Source of the DNA: RGIG3009 sp045595445
Lineage (GTDB): Bacteria > Bacillota > Clostridia > Oscillospirales > Acutalibacteraceae
NCBI GenBank assembly: GCA_045595445.1
Contig: JAZOAK010000007.1
Location: 32,513 to 96,512, forward strand
DNA length: 64,000 nt
Reading direction: 5' to 3'
Shown here: piece by piece, positions 61,547 through 64,000 of the stretch
Layout: each line of letters begins with the position of its first letter
Numbering within the stretch: position 1 is the stretch's first letter
Position numbers and translations under genes: made by a program
Notes under the pieces: model-generated
Told to the model about the DNA's origin: nothing
Databases searched by the model: none
The model's input: only the letters and a program-made list of their open reading frames with translations

Positions 61547-62740
61547 TTATCGGCTATACCGTTTGCCGGGATAACTGCGTGCACAACCGTATACTTCGAG
61601 TTCAGTCAACCCCGAGAAAAGCTTACCCGCCGGAATACCGCTTATGCTGCACAACTCCTCGGCGGTAATAGGCGCCTCGGTCAAAACCTCGTACACCGCT
61701 TTCGCCAAGTCGCTTGCCCCCTCGGGACAAGGCGCCGATAGCGGCAGTTTCGTGCCGTCCGCCACACGCACGGTGCGACGGATCGGTTCTCTGTTATGCT
61801 CAACGTAGTCGCGGTAAGCCGCCTGAGCACGATCCGCCTCATCCTCTTGCAACGCACCGCCGCAACGAAGCTGATACTCATGCAAAATCTCACTCGGTCG
61901 CGTGACAAGCGTGGCACCATCTTTAATTAGCTCGTTGGAGCCGTAACTCTCAACAGAGGTAATGTTGCCGGGAACCACAAACACGTCCCGTCCCTGCTCG
62001 CGCGCGTGCCGCGCGGTGATCAACGCACCGCTGCGCTCGGGCGCTTCCACAACGCAAACACCCCATGCAAGACCGCTGATCAACCGATTACGCACGTGGA
62101 AATGATTGGGGAACGCCCGCGTACCGGGCACATATTCGGTAATGACGGCGCCGCCTTCTTCTACAATCCGCTGGCGCAGGTGACGGTTTGGAAAAGGGTA
62201 TTCCACGTCCAACCCGCACGCTTGCACCGCCACGGTAAGACCGCCGCCGTACAAAGCGCCTTCATGCGAAGCACAATCAATACCCGTGGCTCCACCGCTG
62301 ATAATGACGCTGCCCACCGCCGCGAGCCCCGCGGCAATACCGCCCGCGGCTCTGTCGCCGTACGCGGTACTTTTGCGGGTACCTACCATACCGATAGGCG
62401 GCACCGCAGGTGTGTTCAAATTCGGCAAAATTCCTTTGCCGTACAAAACAAGCGGCGGCGAATACAGTTGCCGCAATGAATCGGGATACCCTCGATCATC
62501 GGGTGTTAAGATCCAGCCGAATTTTTCGCAGCGTTCTGCCATGCGACACGCGGCATCTAAGGATTTGCGGCACAAACAATCCAGCGGTTTGCCGGAAATG
62601 CCCGCATGCTCTAATGCCAAGCGATCAGCAGCGTATACTTCCTCAGGTGAGGAAAACGCTTCCAACAGTTTCGGTACCGCCGAACTGCCCTGCCCCACTG
62701 CCTGCTGGATCCACATCCAATACGGTGCGCTTTTATTCAT
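61547..62740 (-). CDS. dprA: DNA-processing protein DprA
   Basis: 397 residues. N-terminal SAM-like part, Rossmann core with MVGTRKSTAYGDRAAGG, SVIISGGATGIDCASHEGAL and RNRLISGLAWGVCVVEAPER, and a C-terminal winged-helix region (VYEVLTEAPITAEELCSISG). DprA loads RecA on incoming single-stranded DNA in transformation. It precedes topA as in Bacillus. Confidence 0.95.
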   Translation of the reverse strand: MNKSAPYWMWIQQAVGQGSSAVPKLLEAFSSPEEVYAADRLALEHAGISGKPLDCLCRKSLDAACRMAERCEKFGWILTPDDRGYPDSLRQLYSPPLVLYGKGILPNLNTPAVPPIGMVGTRKSTAYGDRAAGGIAAGLAAVGSVIISGGATGIDCASHEGALYGGGLTVAVQACGLDVEYPFPNRHLRQRIVEEGGAVITEYVPGTRAFPNHFHVRNRLISGLAWGVCVVEAPERSGALITARHAREQGRDVFVVPGNITSVESYGSNELIKDGATLVTRPSEILHEYQLRCGGALQEDEADRAQAAYRDYVEHNREPIRRTVRVADGTKLPLSAPCPEGASDLAKAVYEVLTEAPITAEELCSISGIPAGKLFSGLTELEVYGCARSYPGKRYSR

Positions 62741-63518
62741 GCTCTCTCACCATTTCCCAAAAAATGATGCCCGCCGCCATAGAAGCGTTAAGCGACTCGG
62801 CGCGTCCCGCCATCGGAATGGTGATACGCTCAGAGCACGCCGCCACCGTTTCGGGAAGCAGACCGTTCCCCTCGTTGCCGATCACGCAGATCGAGCCGTT
62901 TGGAAAACCCGTCTGTTGCACCGCGACAGCGTCACGGTCCACCACACAAGCATACGAGCGAAAACCCTCTGCGTGAAGCTCAGGCAACCGTTCGGCGAGC
63001 TTGCCGACCACCATGAGCGGCAAGCGGAACACCCCGCCCATGCTGCTGCGCAGTACCTTGGGACTGTACGGATCACAGCAGCCGTCCGTGAGCAACACGC
63101 CGCCCAACCCAAACGCTTCGGCGGTGCGGATCATGGCACCGAGATTGCCGGGATCCTGAATACGTTCAAGAGCCGCATAGCGGCGACCGACCTCCGGCAC
63201 GTGCTCCGACAGCGGTATCCGACAAATACAGAAAATCCCCTGCGGTGTGTCAGTATCCGCAAGATACGTGCCCAGCGCATCGGGAATGTCCGCCGTTTGG
63301 CGGGAAGCCCCTTCCACCTGCGCCACAATATCCGCGTATTGTCGACGGGCGTGCGCCGTGATCAGCGCCGTTTCAATCGGAACGTGGGAACGCACGGCAT
63401 CACCGCAAAGCCGCGCCCCTTCCACAACGAAAAGTCCGCTTTCGCGGCGGTATTTTGCATCGCTGTTCAAGCGACGATAGTCCTTGATAAGGCGATTTTC
63501 GCGACTGGTAATCTCCAT
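62733..63518 (-). CDS. TrmH/SpoU family RNA 2'-O-methyltransferase
   Basis: 261 residues. Starts MEITSRENRLIKDYRRLNSD, with an N-terminal substrate-binding domain, then the SPOUT knot with RIQDPGNLGAMIRTAEAFGL, CVIGNEGNGLLPETVAACSE and IPMAGRAESLNASMAAGIIF. It probably methylates 23S rRNA or tRNA. The start at 63518 has AAAGGAGG. Often encoded near rplT in Firmicutes. Confidence 0.93.
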   Translation of the reverse strand: MEITSRENRLIKDYRRLNSDAKYRRESGLFVVEGARLCGDAVRSHVPIETALITAHARRQYADIVAQVEGASRQTADIPDALGTYLADTDTPQGIFCICRIPLSEHVPEVGRRYAALERIQDPGNLGAMIRTAEAFGLGGVLLTDGCCDPYSPKVLRSSMGGVFRLPLMVVGKLAERLPELHAEGFRSYACVVDRDAVAVQQTGFPNGSICVIGNEGNGLLPETVAACSERITIPMAGRAESLNASMAAGIIFWEMVREHE

Positions 63519-63556
63519 ACTTCCCACCTCCTTTACGTCCTCATTAGATGGAAACA

Positions 63557-63583
63557 GCGCCCGCAGGCAAGGCCGGCGGGCGC
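63557..63583 (-). terminator. GC-rich inverted repeat after rplT, possible terminator
   Basis: GCGCCCGC (63557-63564) and GCGGGCGC (63576-63583) form an 8-base-pair stem with an 11-base loop that can pair further (GCC/GGC). On the minus strand only TGTTT follows, so the U tract is weak. Confidence 0.4.
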
Positions 63584-63592
63584 AATTACAGC

Positions 63593-63949
63593 TTAATTTA
63601 AGGCAGCTTTTGCTTTTTCTGCCAGACCCGCAAATGCGGCGGCATCCGATACGGCAAGCTCAGCGAGCATCTTACGATTCAGGGTGATGTTTGCCTTCTT
63701 CAAACCATTCATAAAGGTCGAATAGTTCATGCCGTTGACTTTCGCGGCTGCGGAAATACGAGTGATCCACAGACGACGGAAATCTCTTTTACGCTGCTTA
63801 CGGCCGATGTACGCATACTGGCCGGATTTCATAACCGCTTCTTTTGCGGTACGGAACAGCTTGGACTTAGCGCCAAAATAACCTTTGGCAAGCTTTAATA
63901 CTTTTTTTCTTCTTTTGCGCGTCATCATTGCGCCTTTAACACGAGCCAT
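63593..63949 (-). CDS. rplT: 50S ribosomal protein L20
   Basis: 118 residues, MARVKGAMMTRKRRKKVLKL onward with YAYIGRKQRKRDFRRLWITR, full length. L20 is an early 50S assembly protein. GGAGG precedes the ATG, and the end of rpmI lies 30 bases upstream. Confidence 0.97.
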   Translation of the reverse strand: MARVKGAMMTRKRRKKVLKLAKGYFGAKSKLFRTAKEAVMKSGQYAYIGRKQRKRDFRRLWITRISAAAKVNGMNYSTFMNGLKKANITLNRKMLAELAVSDAAAFAGLAEKAKAALN

Positions 63950-63979
63950 GTTTCATATCCTCCGTTTCTGAACTCTCAA

Positions 63980-64000
63980 TTATTTGTAAGGAATCAGGCG
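63980..64000 (-). CDS. rpmI: 50S ribosomal protein L35 (C-terminal end only)
   Basis: The last six codons and stop read RLIPYK on the minus strand, the usual end of L35, immediately upstream of rplT as in infC-rpmI-rplT operons. The rest lies outside the window. Confidence 0.8.
   Translation of the reverse strand, partial: RLIPYK

Noticed and set aside
63541..63592. L20 autoregulatory element
   Set aside because: Known L20 control regions lie upstream of infC or rpmI, not downstream of rplT; the inverted repeat is better read as a weak terminator.
1..64000. CRISPR arrays, insertion sequences, prophage, tRNA or rRNA genes
   Set aside because: No spaced repeats, transposase or integrase frames, or cloverleaf-like intergenic sequence seen on either strand; intergenic gaps are all under 300 bases.

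Overview
The window is a gene-dense chromosomal segment (about 70 genes, no gap over 300 bases) of an anaerobic, spore-forming Firmicute, most likely a Clostridia member of the Oscillospirales/Ruminococcaceae type. The reasons are: sporulation genes yqfC, yqfD and ylbJ; gene orders shared with Bacillus/Clostridium (yqfC-yqfD-phoH-ybeY-dgkA-era-yqzL-recO-mutS2; ylxM-ffh-rpsP-khpA-rimM-trmD; dprA-topA-trmFO; plsX-acp-rnc-radical SAM-smc-ftsY); a PucR/CdaR regulator; an [FeFe]-hydrogenase-like protein; and strong GGAGG ribosome binding sites. Family placement is inference. I see no tRNA, rRNA, CRISPR array, phage or insertion sequence.

Layout. 1-6971 (minus): repair and housekeeping operon with a vegetative promoter before phoH and sporulation genes yqfCD upstream. 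7064-8387 (plus): ylbJ and a small Cys-rich protein, divergent from yqfC. 8407-12119 (plus): SRP and ribosome-maturation operon behind a consensus promoter and a leader terminator. 12230-18074 (plus): HPr, UvrC, a small membrane protein, NAD(P)H-hydrate dehydratase and two lipoproteins. 18108-21218 (minus): DUF218 protein and serine biosynthesis (serC, serA). 21397-24988 (plus): six-gene operon around a putative sensory [FeFe]-hydrogenase. 25033-27347 (minus): malate dehydrogenase plus malic enzyme. 27521-31592 (minus): ftsE-ftsX-M23 hydrolase-S41 protein. 31690-32775 (minus): PucR regulator. 33047-39225: surface-polymer island (LicD, ABC exporter, TarI-like cytidylyltransferase, 2-hydroxyacid dehydrogenase, and a convergent Rossmann-LicD fusion). 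39398-64000 (minus): sugar-ABC ATPase, pseudouridine synthase, peptidase, endonuclease IV, yqeG, rpsU, leuS, rsfS, LCP protein, nadD-yqeK fusion, yhbY, rdgB, ftsY, smc, radical SAM, rnc, ACP-like gene, plsX, trmFO, topA, dprA, trmH, rplT and the end of rpmI.

The most interesting points are: (1) the sensory-type hydrogenase operon, in which the proton-relay cysteine is alanine; (2) three members of enzyme or carrier families whose key residues are missing: an S41 protease with Gly for the nucleophile Ser, an acyl carrier protein with Ala for the phosphopantetheine Ser, and an LCP protein without the usual Arg/Asp motifs; (3) the surface-polymer island, which pairs a CDP-alditol-type cytidylyltransferase with a 2-hydroxyacid dehydrogenase instead of a TarJ-type reductase; (4) a terminator inside the ylxM-ffh leader; and (5) a 55-residue YqzL-like gene overlapping recO. 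Positions were counted by hand; family calls come from motif recognition, not database searches.
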